From positions 13,899 through 44,024 of the forward strand of contig JAPLLM010000112.1 of assembly GCA_026387555.1 (NCBI GenBank): a stretch of DNA of 30,126 bases, written 5' to 3'. The translations under genes were made by a program, and so were the position numbers. Below the pieces are notes generated by a model that was not told where the DNA came from, did no database searches, and saw nothing but the letters and a program-made list of their open reading frames with translations. Shown piece by piece: positions 28,801-30,126 of this stretch (positions are counted from its first letter, which is position 1; the number at the start of each line of letters is the position of its first letter). Source of the DNA: Candidatus Omnitrophota bacterium. Its GTDB lineage: Bacteria > Omnitrophota > Gorgyraeia > Gygaellales > Profunditerraquicolaceae.

Positions 28801-30126
28801 AGAAGAGAGGAAGGGGTTGATGGATGGAGACTGGATGCCATTGACCGCTTACCTGCTGAATTCCTGCGTCAAATCGGTGCTGTAATAAAATCCGCTAATC
28901 CAGCGGCGCTTATCGTCGGAGAAGATTGGAATAATCAGCGCGTGCATCTGGGCGTAAATGAATGCGATTCCATGATGAACTACGACCTCTTTTGGCTGCT
29001 GCAGAAATTCTTTATCAATCACAAACATATGCCTGCCGGAGAGTGCGCCGCCCTGCTCAAGAAGTTCGTTAACAGATATCCGGTATCTACCAATCGTATT
29101 ATGTTTAATCTTATCGGCTGCCACGATACCGAGCGTATCGTCAGCGCTATCCGCAATGCGGGTATGGATCGCAGCGTTCCGTTCCGCCATTTTCAGATGT
29201 CCCAGGCCCAGAATAATCCGGGATACGATACGCGCCCTCCCGGGGAGTATGAAAAAAAGATGCAGCGATTGCTGTTTTCATTCCTGATTGCTTTTCCGGG
29301 CATGCCTGTAGTTTATTACGGAGATGAAGGCTCTCTGCCGGGTGCTAATGACCCTGGTTGCCGCGATAGCATGCCGTGGCTGGATACGCTTAAGCCCGGA
29401 TCAAAACATAGTCGGCTTGATTTCAAGATGCAGGAATTTTATCGCAAGATGATCGGCATACGTAATGCTTCGGAAGTCTTACGTCTCGGTTCTTTCCGGC
29501 AGGTGCGCGGCATTAACAGGCATGAATTATTGGTTTTTGTAAGGCGTTATAAAGGCGCAGCCGTATTGGCAATTATAAACAGAAGCGAGAACGGGAAAAG
29601 AGTGGTTATTTCTGTTTCACGCGGTAGCGGCAACGCGGCCATCGAGCTTATTTCGCGTAGAAGAGTGCGGGAAAATAATGGGAGACTAGCTGTTTATGTT
29701 CCCGGATTACGCGCCGGGATAATTCAGTTCCCTGAGGGAATGCGGTTAAGGGGTGAGTTTTCCGGTATTAAAGTTAAAGAAGGCGTTAGTTTGCCGGCCG
29801 CCATATGCGCCGCGCCGGTAATGTTTAGCGCCGACCCACTGCTTGCTCTCGGCCTCCTGGCGCTGGGGGTGATGAAGCACCGCCGCTCGCCTGCATCAGC
29901 TAAAACCGCAACTGCTATGTCTGAAAAAAGAATTGTATCATCTATATTCTTAATGCAACAGAAACTTAGTGAAATAGTAAAACATTATGAGCAGCAGATT
30001 CCTAATGATTGCCAGGAATTGGCGACTGCGTTGGTTATGCTTAATGGTGCCGAGGCCTACCATCTTGCCCTGCTTCGTAAAAGAAACAGCAGGCTTACGC
30101 CGTCGCAGAGGCAATTGAATATAGAC
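9472..30126 (+). CDS. Giant multidomain protein, piece C: glucanotransferase, debranching enzyme, peptidase-like, radical SAM and amylase modules (3' open)
   Basis: Frame 1 has no stop from 9409 to the last base: 6,885 codons counted from ATG 9472. It is therefore 3' partial. The ATG has no ribosome binding site and overlaps piece B by 25 bases, so it is probably the continuation of the same gene. Modules by residue from 9472: helical and coiled-coil 1-720 with a membrane segment near 455-490; unknown 750-975; GH77-like 1014-1777; GH13-like 1803-2317; GH133 2363-3020; HEFGH module 3040-3350; HELFH module 3380-3580; unknown with membrane segments 3600-4500; helix-turn-helix-like 4525-5040; NlpC/P60-like 5080-5400; radical SAM 5425-6145; GH13 amylase 6181-6760. 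Eleven or so border peptides separate them, with none between 12.5 and 19.5 kb. Confidence 0.9.
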   Translation, partial: MDEEMFLIIKGYARNWPRQKVFADQKTGELDVPQGHIRRVELSPNAATRIAKPQEHKFSNLHEALSGQDKTICANIEEMHRLEDDLAKLVDVIKYLDEKISELSSVQKKAREQPEITRKKADEMKLLFTRSQESFANSLLASKTIVYHSLQVAYRLAGLGEFRAISRVLSLAARFIERRLVDVRNIAQSIWQGRLKELRALALKTNAEVDEKIEAIINDLSSGNHVWPHRKIMGLLNSKKIAALFSNPEYEGMSATLGYAHSRMELGTHEEVIDILKDARHIAAHSRAAFIFNQEFRDLYVSENLNGKRLGEEDAFESIFISYLKKRGLNKASPQEKLEEVCYWWTRFFMLNFVSLSVENPAERSCKIPNPLFGAIKDFNNGKPKVIRRKVSAGGPLLLEVDSQQETPAQRLERIRHNYHITFTDPRCNILTKACLVDLNALFKNSPASAEKVSLCIGTIFLYGKGVFLVASLFAAGGLLLLCLIQGAKLVAEFINHPGLFTRLWRDEALVSFSYLSLKHLLKQNLNGEWTKDPIRFFERLQVYRDEIVAFHVLFAKKHREYLAMGEKIYNKFRSLDTAVQTLVRYIEEIQYHAEILHTGWDAPSEKRSELEKSIEGIETYLEGMNRNIDVLGRERMRDRLELLGMMSSLILLMEDAKTRLGFMSVEEIETTHKSIQDKFKELVYRKEGLDKIALVRSQAERIIAGGLMSEVTETAQCSLMHGLSVPLGMAILVPPEIFSILMVACAAAMVRSSLDAHFPGVGGSFGSIAGQNGKPLHRTGVFVVGVHNPDIFVRSIEQLIEQNITIAGALLIVHSDSFENTVKRMSSFTGIGIRVVSSGDEGEFSTAALSGLFNNNLPTHIIFVGGFYDRCMLTAFRTLLCCFKSSQASGTSFHFPADMISIFNITDKPTKRYFQSLNASDPYVTSAREMGRRVETYIDGAKQPDRAALRKGTKINLYYWDSLEAYERTAVRRAAPILSLFGSLDMAILAPPEILSILVLPFFICAIAESITEENFTWVKGVRLGNYRMGEWVTACQNQPLFVKAYLTQNEDSNPRKSLHPFPKMFIEYAYSHNPDQVKSVLMQRLADNSYEGFIPCVERGYMEFNLFALKGTDESDQKQRLYWSESSRSWDVKSWQNGRVHVRVDPDWFHHSSTAVLFPKRIRFLGQGAEHCGTTADILRAIKEQIAPLGFKNCLLLPFGVPYRDKGKQHIYPCPYAMISALAFDPDLLDMNSIPEKGDSLFERSAAFLSSRTKKWRKTLFDALRAEELMKVFVDFAKQRPNVDDGYIKVSTIPQETWQRLNLQQREHLLFYEQFCIFEQMQNLVREAGSLGLALGFDIPFFHSTINAEVSNGRYRNCFAFKADGSPLHPAWMGDPDRNNVKHIEEQGAIIEYNWQGMEESGYSLFLKPLSIFLSQPSKANPLGLGFRFLRGDAFWRFFYEGDKGIGLDNRFIEIPGYPGQARNCFFKIAELVRNCNAAIIPEQLGGNIEAAAPLAIPELWKQGPLIDDARHMWILNDKKERQPAPHFNNFSWEFDGGRKTYRLTSDPTGVTGEESPFAYVTTHDNIRAAWLYGNFNLSAYWRAFLLSVEKPVMVHGDWLGFGFGRDDNFERINLPTPDGQKISWGPQPELDRESRVNGLAQEIKRINALRADYAHLFGPRSYQRLESNGYGAKDNTGRPVVAFARTDENSGLLVVNELSRETGTTCVVNVRLPVHWFIKQGIDITRPFQICDIWNQEWVSIDLRGDAGEIRDSQLMRWANISFVTGGCRIFEISQSSMRQEEAKKPFCVQDMHLTPQRYKPDFWSVSHMVYETPVPLFLKGRTFSDVTRGELQGLWDQGYRAIYLVGLWKKGPLADTIARLFGYSLKDQYRREDYQASHFAISEYTVDPAYGGDEEFRKFSALAHSIDDGGFYLVGDMVLHEGIDSLRAINRPDLFLRYSDGKQRPPYPDFVPQWFRDSLAQRGLWNIATARDDWGPAYPDCLQPDWLNPKYRQMRLDDARHGLEIGLDGYRVDFAGYLLKYRLKERWAQWYGGISWEEFNRRMPEEFYTVMYRELRKIHPGFQLIAESYDAGEIHNLWVLGLLIYDSGFKDNLLNKLDLPAYKEAIRYVDGEGTRDFRRRFSVVANHNEAILGWRFGDDLQRIQATKVLQYCLPWQRSDYAGESEWHREDVRCQERGKRMNEKLHPAMWDFFLSAHRVFTQPAFMYGESAMAIENDLPPSFFGMCRWVNGDENSVIFTLVNYGCNLTSGTFRFNDQRLPLSDNKLYLLVDQLDGSNKRGAVQRTYLRTSSEIRNLYAELGPFGFHIFRISGSLAMRGEQKNKWLSTHSAKRQELELSAEPLCSAGRFLSSRETASSDFNAKCLLTNGMGGYSVVAPCITQRHDGLLVVPATDKKQYPENEFPSGRVNMVPRIDDSVEISGQKIPLSTNCYPGTLQPQGYMYLEKFADSPVATFTFNLGRGRALIKEVFMVQGENTVVIRYRLQNAKLDTSSDRPRIQIQPLIACRDIHHTNRRNDVIFRNVNMGQGFAFYTPYEGKHTITFSFPDESVFDTNSYWYDDFCFPHDEDEWQDSAREDLFCPGTIFIPFDSRGEAVFIISTENRRHAAADAAQLYSQELQHRQDVAADFKDKPEVIRQLVRGVHSFIFKRVDNLDSVVAGWPWFEDWGRDTMIFSRVLLRLGKYDLFRTIMRTFIRHLDQGMLPNRFPSLGKEPVYDSVDASLWFTLVAWDYFGKMKYDDFAARELLPALREILAWYSKGTRFNIHEERDGLLSAGQHDMKLTWMDAVYGGIITPRRGKPVEVNALWVLLKILLADMEASAGNRETALNLRENAARSAESFRQRFNNAAKKCLFDVVDEFEHENEGFNNGRNNDAIRCNQLIAFIVPGLLTQKMKEEIFEVSRQALYTPMGIRSLEQRHNKYRGIYRGNMEDRDRAYHQGTVWGWWIGPFIDAFFSTRANNAETKRQAGSFVEGLIKHLSEGCFGHISEIADGDAPHTPRGCYAQAWSASELLRIIIDYEIPVDSGIRACGRGVYEEGGAMDKAAESKTEAVLIKAHQDGRVKRLAELGEAGKIIVEEQNPQLRLLLLDENLHFVLPEYGADARSPPICLWLESIDRFMFAAAVTEEHSILKRGAYVNLALITYLIKANLREFLIPILVHEFGHLTANPVEKKEAEELARALIFFHADRFVASCGHFFGNSLYGALGYLDLILADRIASHSLLVKASEFLIRAVAESDALLLEKVNFAFDKAGKPKFIFLSTSGNVGEYGHISIDPVFWNALREKIMPQEQIIKMHRALLEALLCIADNEKIDFDILAHKVTALEAIHLVISSAKLKHRSDFVFGPARALCAVPFVFGDPFVALSVLALGIIKAAARVDRLVFPVRDGVYLVSRKVMDIIAGRRADGECLDSETTFFLRRFRKSALRRLNRNSPSVRALSRQEKSELMRRISAPLRILIRCSVAKSGEYLRFCVEHELFHRFFTQDKQAGRILMLGYFGIIGELKLLRLIKATFKGKGYGDVPGPSEFWTQWSWPSCGQKYLRVLLKALIEQRLARLDNLQGRTVREALLAQKKLRIKVKREADRLVPQIRNAAGLDITICTAASFDTIHYIAIAVFVLVIIFDAMRLPKGRGFPLCRALLTLIYPRAPPVARHIARNIVCDIVRIKTLEATEEILEAGEGANILRLLINKLFVKETALKPARIEPAKVLMDWRGSCSLAAFDKNCGLPPQYKARPIEKSDGPKQVTVRLFVIFLAMLTFLPLAHAAFTPGFLILGMMADAQGDRLSVAHKIIKIERGVDKSLLVHFNDNDRHYQIRLSRLGYAGFDALAGYFANWHFVEPAHKQVIVNLIRYAGRLSNKPDLYVYDAEADKPYGFACIREAKNLNIFALRKDSLLNPYAWLSLLCRDYLPAVSDFKIGLPSDLGYLVFCPCQKSFEAMVTFSSEDEKRQLANINIDFPAELSGEEADHIRRPIMLMIMKHIFGNHDCEFDRLAQGDVSSSSAFCFALFTFNDPLFTLAVCALGMTGAHKDRFADNLFDALGANKINWNRVAGNVLLYNDTAIGTLLDHRPVGVWPEYGGFVFILYPQATPNSHDGIEVFAAPFPEATEVIVNNFKPIEIVVPSMVDPKVVKKVIVDHIRVFLKPEQVGKMFGLDGFSFLFDMGLGLALVIGMAVANLQETQKRRAEVTACANGVLKELFRLCSGDATKIGEQWPVFMNWLMQRYLIEKETKHAVTALYFARHPDIAGLFNAQAITWRRGVEVNSGLTGETVDTFFKLFEWVNTGIVPKVRMSQKPGFLAFFDVPQATAEGIINLLQNKYKLIFVSDVVNTKRPLNVIIDDLNQIIAARILELRRIIVPAVEPEVKESVPAPQPILPSDEVLQQISAAPTTSSKTFCALARAFNRIIIIPETGWMVNLLDEANTNSPDFIGVLLRPDGAMVFYDSGKIQELGSEVVKVCLDARGEAVFVISNSLAPILTPSFANDQAGLTVIAESEPKSALAVTPFLFVDPLFTLGFFALGFVSFVNSSNCRAIGVCNKIVNYLDKRGGWADRRELERFLKMAPERVQLYLGFIDFDRLRLARKAHNKPMPRVFDYGWKQRIEKIIAILESMEGHGTLTDIGHALGYKKPKVNTETIFGPLDRDEIMAEINHRQKLLGRLLLEILDARMLRRQKMVLIELEATDGRASAWELAMLEGRLRLRRDSVRYSDSPYKNRAVGISDVLRNIDFDAQNYNRNILGKPVFSIRRMPQSKYNRSKEYEDILLTALEELGGWASYGQLVKQSGLYPAVVWAIIKRLDFKALNAWRKNHSLFPLGVLTSHKGKQSWDGLDLNKLSRRAQCREKKTIVRNMRIYFRKMSCSSPQKIEMFEKVFRRYTLPFLFHCVYASYDEKMPSCLAKECWFDIFQQAMRAILDIASCENLSGLNLRNYFRYTACRAINLSRGLLNPADIGKEFDNDGVVPEIINKKMNEFRCQLRRFGGFNNTITLNSALNGNGRLIRSTYPVGTKANVDAAVKRLKEERKIKILRALIKKGNCPNASSLCVTAFALGDTLLALGIFALGMARQAARAVALNEMSPKALCLRTEMDSLFASRRTYLIRLLPGFTLKQRKENRPSGEDCFCYVQGILCRRILRPDASSISDDFEEVDMSAAVKGDLIVYYSDGKRRHYGIYLGGRKVESKFGAGGDVFRHPVYGVYFCYGDEARFFRLRPSHISRCVLDPAATTDGNKLKPEQEAVVRSLIVKYRATFNFADLIDEGITSVVRSKLLENGFTEIGQVAFKTKVIRGPPGLFYELNAKDIQLDACNDPEDPQYIIVNPSLTETIRVQQVVAHEFGALSCFNHEMNLILEKILFPEGEDAARVAENKLLFDKMFTESPLNLFPVDSSAPSNSRTVLSIALISFSSEPLLALGILALGMSVADISYEDYLLSEAKKLRAKLLPAYTSQGHGALNLQDNLIVDLMAHPAIPEVPASFELLLNFIHRAKEFPVLSKLTPQQIKENPLFILFYPETTNDAGLGTIPHSSVSLASSLIARGINVALIPFPEYIGEDNCSTRDNRDVREVYGLLHDWVIMVVGRYSDILHRAGLNMDEVGRKISFGVSIFDTTYLMSLALISMLRVLSPDSRIFAGGPLVSAEPELAAREMFYNMPDGPNCLINGEAELILPEVLRILDMQSPYERLMPGQLKSLRKFKGLRLRFSEEKYDFDLKCRNIVPENAMDKLSFYPELVAADPAIYYIPERGCVRHCFFCSQMMGRAVREFSAERILSDLQRIDELAGELRMHQVGEIEGGCLKNLIQLNLSRGERRHIFEMAVVLLYLVSHHDFPMRPDFSLTTFKTMGQWQQMGIIPQLIGCLENLESIYGNKFDRMTIAINLVFRRFIRQQEETHVVIEDNSFFTRSDIAEEVLACLAAEPLKNVRVVQCQGHLRDFGGWNEGDFDNGLTSILSRSFKERDGGVVFGLESGSDRALSGWRKGFTWQQAFERITKLDKNGVQVGVNIILSRMESTAQEVIESLGNLAYLLKTTKNVKIIYLAIFLMPLRGSDAWMRFDGVRHTGNIDCGWAEGYLEKPIVLQEYPSDEKLADILRVYVAQLSSCASHRKDKKDAIDIFVDVMDSIRTNYSHDCSATEEYRRQMKRLKSSGVSEPKPFLIGAKALCALPVMFGDSLLALGFLALGMLKITNSPASRYPDWFSGRVGYEILVDRFARANLHNGPSAQDALNGIPNWKMHRWDVGWYESVPWESAWSHEHNQSPSAAATYRLYGGDLQGVFDRLDYLKQLGIGFIYFCPIFWAPSHHKYDGRCLHHIDPTFGPSPEEDKQRLAYENPTDSSTWCWTAADKLFLKVVKEAHRRGIRVVLDGVFNHTGRFHFAFQDILRNKRNSRFAQWYKITSWDPTLPDGFEYSGWAGYKSLPEINRRGGNLNPAFRRYAFQSIRRWMNPIVNGRREEGVDGWRLDAIDRLPAEFLRQIGAVIKSANPAALIVGEDWNNQRVHLGVNECDSMMNYDLFWLLQKFFINHKHMPAGECAALLKKFVNRYPVSTNRIMFNLIGCHDTERIVSAIRNAGMDRSVPFRHFQMSQAQNNPGYDTRPPGEYEKKMQRLLFSFLIAFPGMPVVYYGDEGSLPGANDPGCRDSMPWLDTLKPGSKHSRLDFKMQEFYRKMIGIRNASEVLRLGSFRQVRGINRHELLVFVRRYKGAAVLAIINRSENGKRVVISVSRGSGNAAIELISRRRVRENNGRLAVYVPGLRAGIIQFPEGMRLRGEFSGIKVKEGVSLPAAICAAPVMFSADPLLALGLLALGVMKHRRSPASAKTATAMSEKRIVSSIFLMQQKLSEIVKHYEQQIPNDCQELATALVMLNGAEAYHLALLRKRNSRLTPSQRQLNID
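10828..10959 (+). other. Predicted transmembrane segment(s)
   Basis: Two hydrophobic stretches, L-C-I-G-T-I-F-L-Y and V-F-L-V-A-S-L-F-A-A-G-G-L-L-L-L-C-L-I, are joined by G-K-G. The second is long enough for a full membrane helix. This is one of the clearest membrane candidates in the chain. Confidence 0.65.
11070..11600 (+). other. Coiled-coil region
   Basis: Long amphipathic helices rich in Glu, Lys and Leu (e.g. V-R-Y-I-E-E-I-Q-Y-H-A-E and K-S-I-E-G-I-E-T-Y-L-E-G-M). Probably a stalk or oligomerisation element before border copy 7. Confidence 0.55.
11641..11724 (+). repeat. Border peptide copy 7 (P-P-E variant)
   Basis: Encodes MAILVPPEIFSILMVACAAA preceded by L-S-V-P-L-G and followed by M-V-R. 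It pairs with copy 8 as a subtype. Confidence 0.7.
11725..12400 (+). other. Unrecognised module between the two P-P-E border copies
   Basis: About 225 residues with alternating strands and helices (G-V-F-V-V-G-V-H-N-P, G-A-L-L-I-V-H-S-D-S-F, T-H-I-I-F-V-G-G-F-Y-D). This looks like an alpha/beta Rossmann-type fold. No family is recognised. Confidence 0.45.
12406..12495 (+). repeat. Border peptide copy 8 (P-P-E variant)
   Basis: Encodes MAILAPPEILSILVLPFFIC preceded by L-S-L-F-G-S-L-D. It shares M-A-I-L-x-P-P-E-I-x-S-I-L with copy 7 at both protein and DNA level. Confidence 0.7.
12511..14810 (+). other. GH77-like 4-alpha-glucanotransferase module
   Basis: GH77 enzymes (MalQ, amylomaltase) move alpha-1,4-glucan segments between chains. 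Family landmarks appear in order. There is a strand L-L-L-P-F with a C-P-Y-A-M-I-S-A-L-A-F-D-P loop (family: S-P-Y-x-x-x-S-A-F-A). F-Y-E-Q-F-C-I-F-E-Q-M follows, then L-G-F-D-I-P-F-F (family: G-D-L-P-I). I-E-Y-N-W-Q-G-M-E-E-S-G-Y is next (family: Y-D-W-x-x-x-x-x-G-Y). The last are I-I-P-E-Q-L-G with Glu 13924 and T-T-H-D-N with His 14167 and Asp 14170. The nucleophile box R-I-D-H-F-R-G-F reads R-F-L-R-G-D-A-F, placing Leu at the nucleophile (13765); an Asp three codons on may or may not substitute. A beta-rich N-terminal part (to 12960) and a C-terminal sandwich (14430-14810) flank the barrel. Confidence 0.75.
14880..16430 (+). other. GH13-like (alpha-amylase family) barrel, degenerate catalytic sites
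   Basis: An alpha-amylase-family barrel and C-terminal sandwich. Before region I comes S-E-Y-T-V-D-P-A-Y-G-G-D-E-E-F, the usual Y-x-x-D-P-x-x-G-x-x-x-D-F approach. Region I reads G-D-M-V-L-H-E-G, so the usual N-H is H-E. Region II is G-Y-R-V-D-F-A with the nucleophile Asp at 15520-15522. Region III is L-I-A-E-S with the acid/base Glu at 15682-15684. Region IV reads A-N-H-N-E, with Asn (15865-15867) where the transition-state-stabilising Asp belongs. Two of the three catalytic acids remain. Activity may be lost or changed toward binding or transfer. It lies directly before the GH133 module, an order resembling glucanotransferase-plus-glucosidase debranching enzymes. Confidence 0.85.
16560..18530 (+). 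other. GH133 amylo-alpha-1,6-glucosidase (glycogen debranching) domain
   Basis: Removes alpha-1,6-linked glucose stubs from debranched glycogen. The N-terminal beta domain starts with L-L-T-N-G-M-G-G-Y and Q-R-H-D-G-L-L-V-V (family: T-N-G-x-G-G-Y and R-R-Y-H-G-L-L-V). The helical barrel carries A-G-W-P-W-F-E-D-W-G-R-D-T-M-I (about 17449-17493). L-T-W-M-D-A lies near 17818, then V-E-V-N-A-L-W, L-Y-T-P-M-G-I-R-S-L and Y-H-Q-G-T-V-W-G-W-W-I-G-P near 18287. I-S-E-I-A-D-G-D and G-C-Y-A-Q-A-W-S near 18478 close the set. Length, about 655 residues, is normal and all landmarks are intact, with W-P-W changed to W-G-W. This is the best-preserved enzyme of the glycogen block, and an active debranching role is likely. 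Confidence 0.95.
18590..19510 (+). other. HEFGH metallopeptidase-like module
   Basis: About 300 residues centred on I-L-V-H-E-F-G-H-L (H-E-x-x-H at 18952-18966). This is the zinc-binding signature of zincin metallopeptidases, placed on a hydrophobic helix as expected. Downstream acidic residues (K-E-A-E-E-L-A) could supply a third ligand but no family signature fixes it. An earlier part (18700-18840) is beta-like. The module ends at border copy 9. The substrate is unknown; self-processing of the giant chain or attack on outside protein are both possible. The match rests on one motif and its helix context. Confidence 0.55.
19513..19593 (+). repeat. Border peptide copy 9
   Basis: Encodes A-L-C-A-V then PFVFGDPFVALSVLALGIIK. 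The leading A-L-C-A is shared with copy 16. Separates the two peptidase-like modules. Confidence 0.85.
19600..20200 (+). other. HELFH metallopeptidase-like module
   Basis: A second zincin-type motif, F-C-V-E-H-E-L-F-H-R-F-F (H-E-x-x-H at 19900-19914), sits in a basic helical module of about 200 residues. Glu in I-I-G-E-L-K-L-L some 24 residues later could be the third ligand. The upstream part is rich in Arg (F-L-R-R-F-R-K-S-A-L-R-R-L-N-R). No family is recognised beyond the motif. Confidence 0.5.
20302..20352 (+). other. Predicted transmembrane segment
   Basis: Encodes Y-I-A-I-A-V-F-V-L-V-I-I-F-D-A-M followed by Arg and Lys residues. The length and hydrophobicity suit a membrane helix. Confidence 0.6.
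20719..20775 (+). other. Internal signal-peptide-like segment
   Basis: Arg, then L-F-V-I-F-L-A-M-L-T-F-L-P-L, then A-H-A-A. This is a basic start, hydrophobic core and Ala-x-Ala end, as in a type I signal peptide, although it lies thousands of residues inside the chain. Border copy 10 follows at once. Confidence 0.5.
20770..20814 (+). repeat. Border peptide copy 10 (divergent)
   Basis: Encodes AAFTPGFLILGMMADAQ. It keeps A-A-F-x-P and L-I-L-G-M-M but is shorter than the others. Confidence 0.4.
20815..21460 (+). other. Unrecognised module
   Basis: About 215 residues of mixed alpha/beta sequence, with H-F-N-D-N-D-R-H-Y-Q-I-R-L and V-F-C-P-C-Q-K. No family or active-site motif is recognised. 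Bordered by copies 10 and 11. Confidence 0.4.
21481..21561 (+). repeat. Border peptide copy 11
   Basis: Encodes A-F-C-F-A-L then FTFNDPLFTLAVCALGM, followed by T-G-A-H-K-D-R. Typical copy with a basic end. Confidence 0.85.
21562..22980 (+). other. Unrecognised region with a Pro-rich linker
   Basis: Two or more modules without a recognised family. The first (21562-21930) is mostly beta-like. After border copy 12 a helical part follows (22015-22540). A Pro/Glu/Ala-rich linker (22546-22650, e.g. V-P-A-V-E-P-E-V-K-E) leads into a small alpha/beta part (22660-22970). Confidence 0.45.
21946..22005 (+). repeat. Border peptide copy 12 (divergent)
   Basis: Encodes FSFLFDMGLGLALVIGMAVA. It has F-x-F-x-F-D, a hydrophobic stretch and G-M, but lacks the Pro of the D-P box. 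Confidence 0.5.
22981..23043 (+). repeat. Border peptide copy 13
   Basis: Encodes PFLFVDPLFTLGFFALGF after A-L-A-V-T. Shares D-P-L-F-T-L with copy 11. Confidence 0.85.
23050..24600 (+). other. Basic region with repeated helix-turn-helix-like units
   Basis: About 515 residues, rich in Arg and Lys and nearly all helical. Several units look like winged-helix or helix-turn-helix blocks: G-W-A-D-R-R-E-L-E-R-F-L (about 23120), G-T-L-T-D-I-G-H-A-L-G-Y-K-K-P-K-V (about 23320) and G-W-A-S-Y-G-Q-L-V-K-Q-S-G-L (about 23790). Each has a short helix, a turn with Gly and a second helix. These would fit DNA, RNA or protein binding. No catalytic motif is seen. A perfect 6-bp inverted repeat (gcaggc-ttc-gcctgc, 23564-23578) lies inside and is read through. 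Confidence 0.4.
24601..24669 (+). repeat. Border peptide copy 14
   Basis: Encodes AFALGDTLLALGIFALGMAR after S-S-L-C-V-T. The Pro of the D-P box is Thr. Followed by basic residues. Confidence 0.85.
24700..25650 (+). other. NlpC/P60-like region followed by a broken zincin-like motif
   Basis: The first part has G-E-D-C-F-C-Y (Cys 24832 and 24838), then K-G-D-L-I-V-Y-Y, H-Y-G-I-Y-L-G (His 24976) and H-P-V-Y-G-V. This order of Cys, G-D-L strand and His-Gly-Ile-Tyr is typical of NlpC/P60 and related papain-like amidases that cut cell-wall peptides. The second part has V-V-A-H-E-F-G-A-L (25459-25485), a zincin motif in which the second His is Ala; another His lies six residues later. The Cys-peptidase reading is moderate to weak; the zinc site is probably not functional as written. 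Bordered by copies 14 and 15. Confidence 0.45.
25660..25734 (+). repeat. Border peptide copy 15
   Basis: Encodes S-I-A-L-I then SFSSEPLLALGILALGM. It has E-P rather than D-P, linking the E-P subtype of copies 1 and 2 to the main type. Confidence 0.85.
25740..27900 (+). other. B12-binding radical SAM module
   Basis: Radical SAM enzymes use a 4Fe-4S cluster to cleave S-adenosylmethionine; this type adds an N-terminal cobalamin-binding domain. The first half has a Rossmann pattern typical of that domain: F-Y-P-E-T-T, S-L-A-S-S-L-I-A-R-G-I-N-V-A-L-I-P, then F-A-G-G-P-L-V-S-A-E-P and I-N-G-E-A-E. The cluster motif is G-C-V-R-H-C-F-F-C (Cys 26698, 26710, 26719), a perfect C-x3-C-x2-C. Later V-F-G-L-E-S-G-S-D-R-A-L and V-G-V-N-I-I-L fit the barrel; the usual G-x-P-G-E-T loop reads S-R-M-E-S-T. 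The classic His of D-x-H-x-x-G for the corrinoid is not evident. Substrate unknown. Bordered by copies 15 and 16. Confidence 0.88.
27931..28008 (+). repeat. Border peptide copy 16
   Basis: Encodes A-L-C-A-L then PVMFGDSLLALGFLALGMLK. It ends about 12 residues before the next enzyme fold starts. Confidence 0.88.
28012..29760 (+). other. GH13 alpha-glucan hydrolase, cyclomaltodextrinase/neopullulanase-like
   Basis: Cleaves alpha-1,4 (or alpha-1,6) bonds in maltodextrins, cyclodextrins or pullulan. It starts with Y-E-I-L-V-D-R-F-A-R, the usual start of the GH13_20/21 barrel. L-Y-G-G-D-L-Q-G-V-F-D-R-L-D-Y-L-K-Q-L-G follows. Region I is D-G-V-F-N-H (28543-28560). Region II is G-W-R-L-D-A (nucleophile Asp 28834). 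Region III is V-G-E-D-W (Glu 28921). Region IV is C-H-D-T-E-R (His 29122, Asp 29125). All catalytic residues are present, unlike in the first GH13 module. A C-terminal sandwich runs to about 29760. An N-terminal CBM34-like domain is missing; border copy 16 stands there instead. Activity is likely; exact specificity is not certain. Confidence 0.95.
29800..29880 (+). repeat. Border peptide copy 17
   Basis: Encodes A-A-I-C-A-A then PVMFSADPLLALGLLALGVM, followed by K-H-R-R-S. Closes the amylase module; the basic end is the strongest of all copies. Confidence 0.88.
29881..30126 (+). other. Start of a further module, cut by the window end
   Basis: About 80 residues, starting with a Ser/Ala/Lys-rich linker and then helical (F-L-M-Q-Q-K-L-S-E-I-V-K-H-Y-E-Q-Q). 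The frame is still open at the last base. No family is recognised. Confidence 0.5.

Noticed and set aside
1..30126. CRISPR array, tRNA or rRNA genes, insertion sequence
   Set aside because: No direct-repeat and spacer pattern, no cloverleaf or rRNA-like stretch, no transposase motif or terminal inverted repeats; nearly all bases are coding on one strand.
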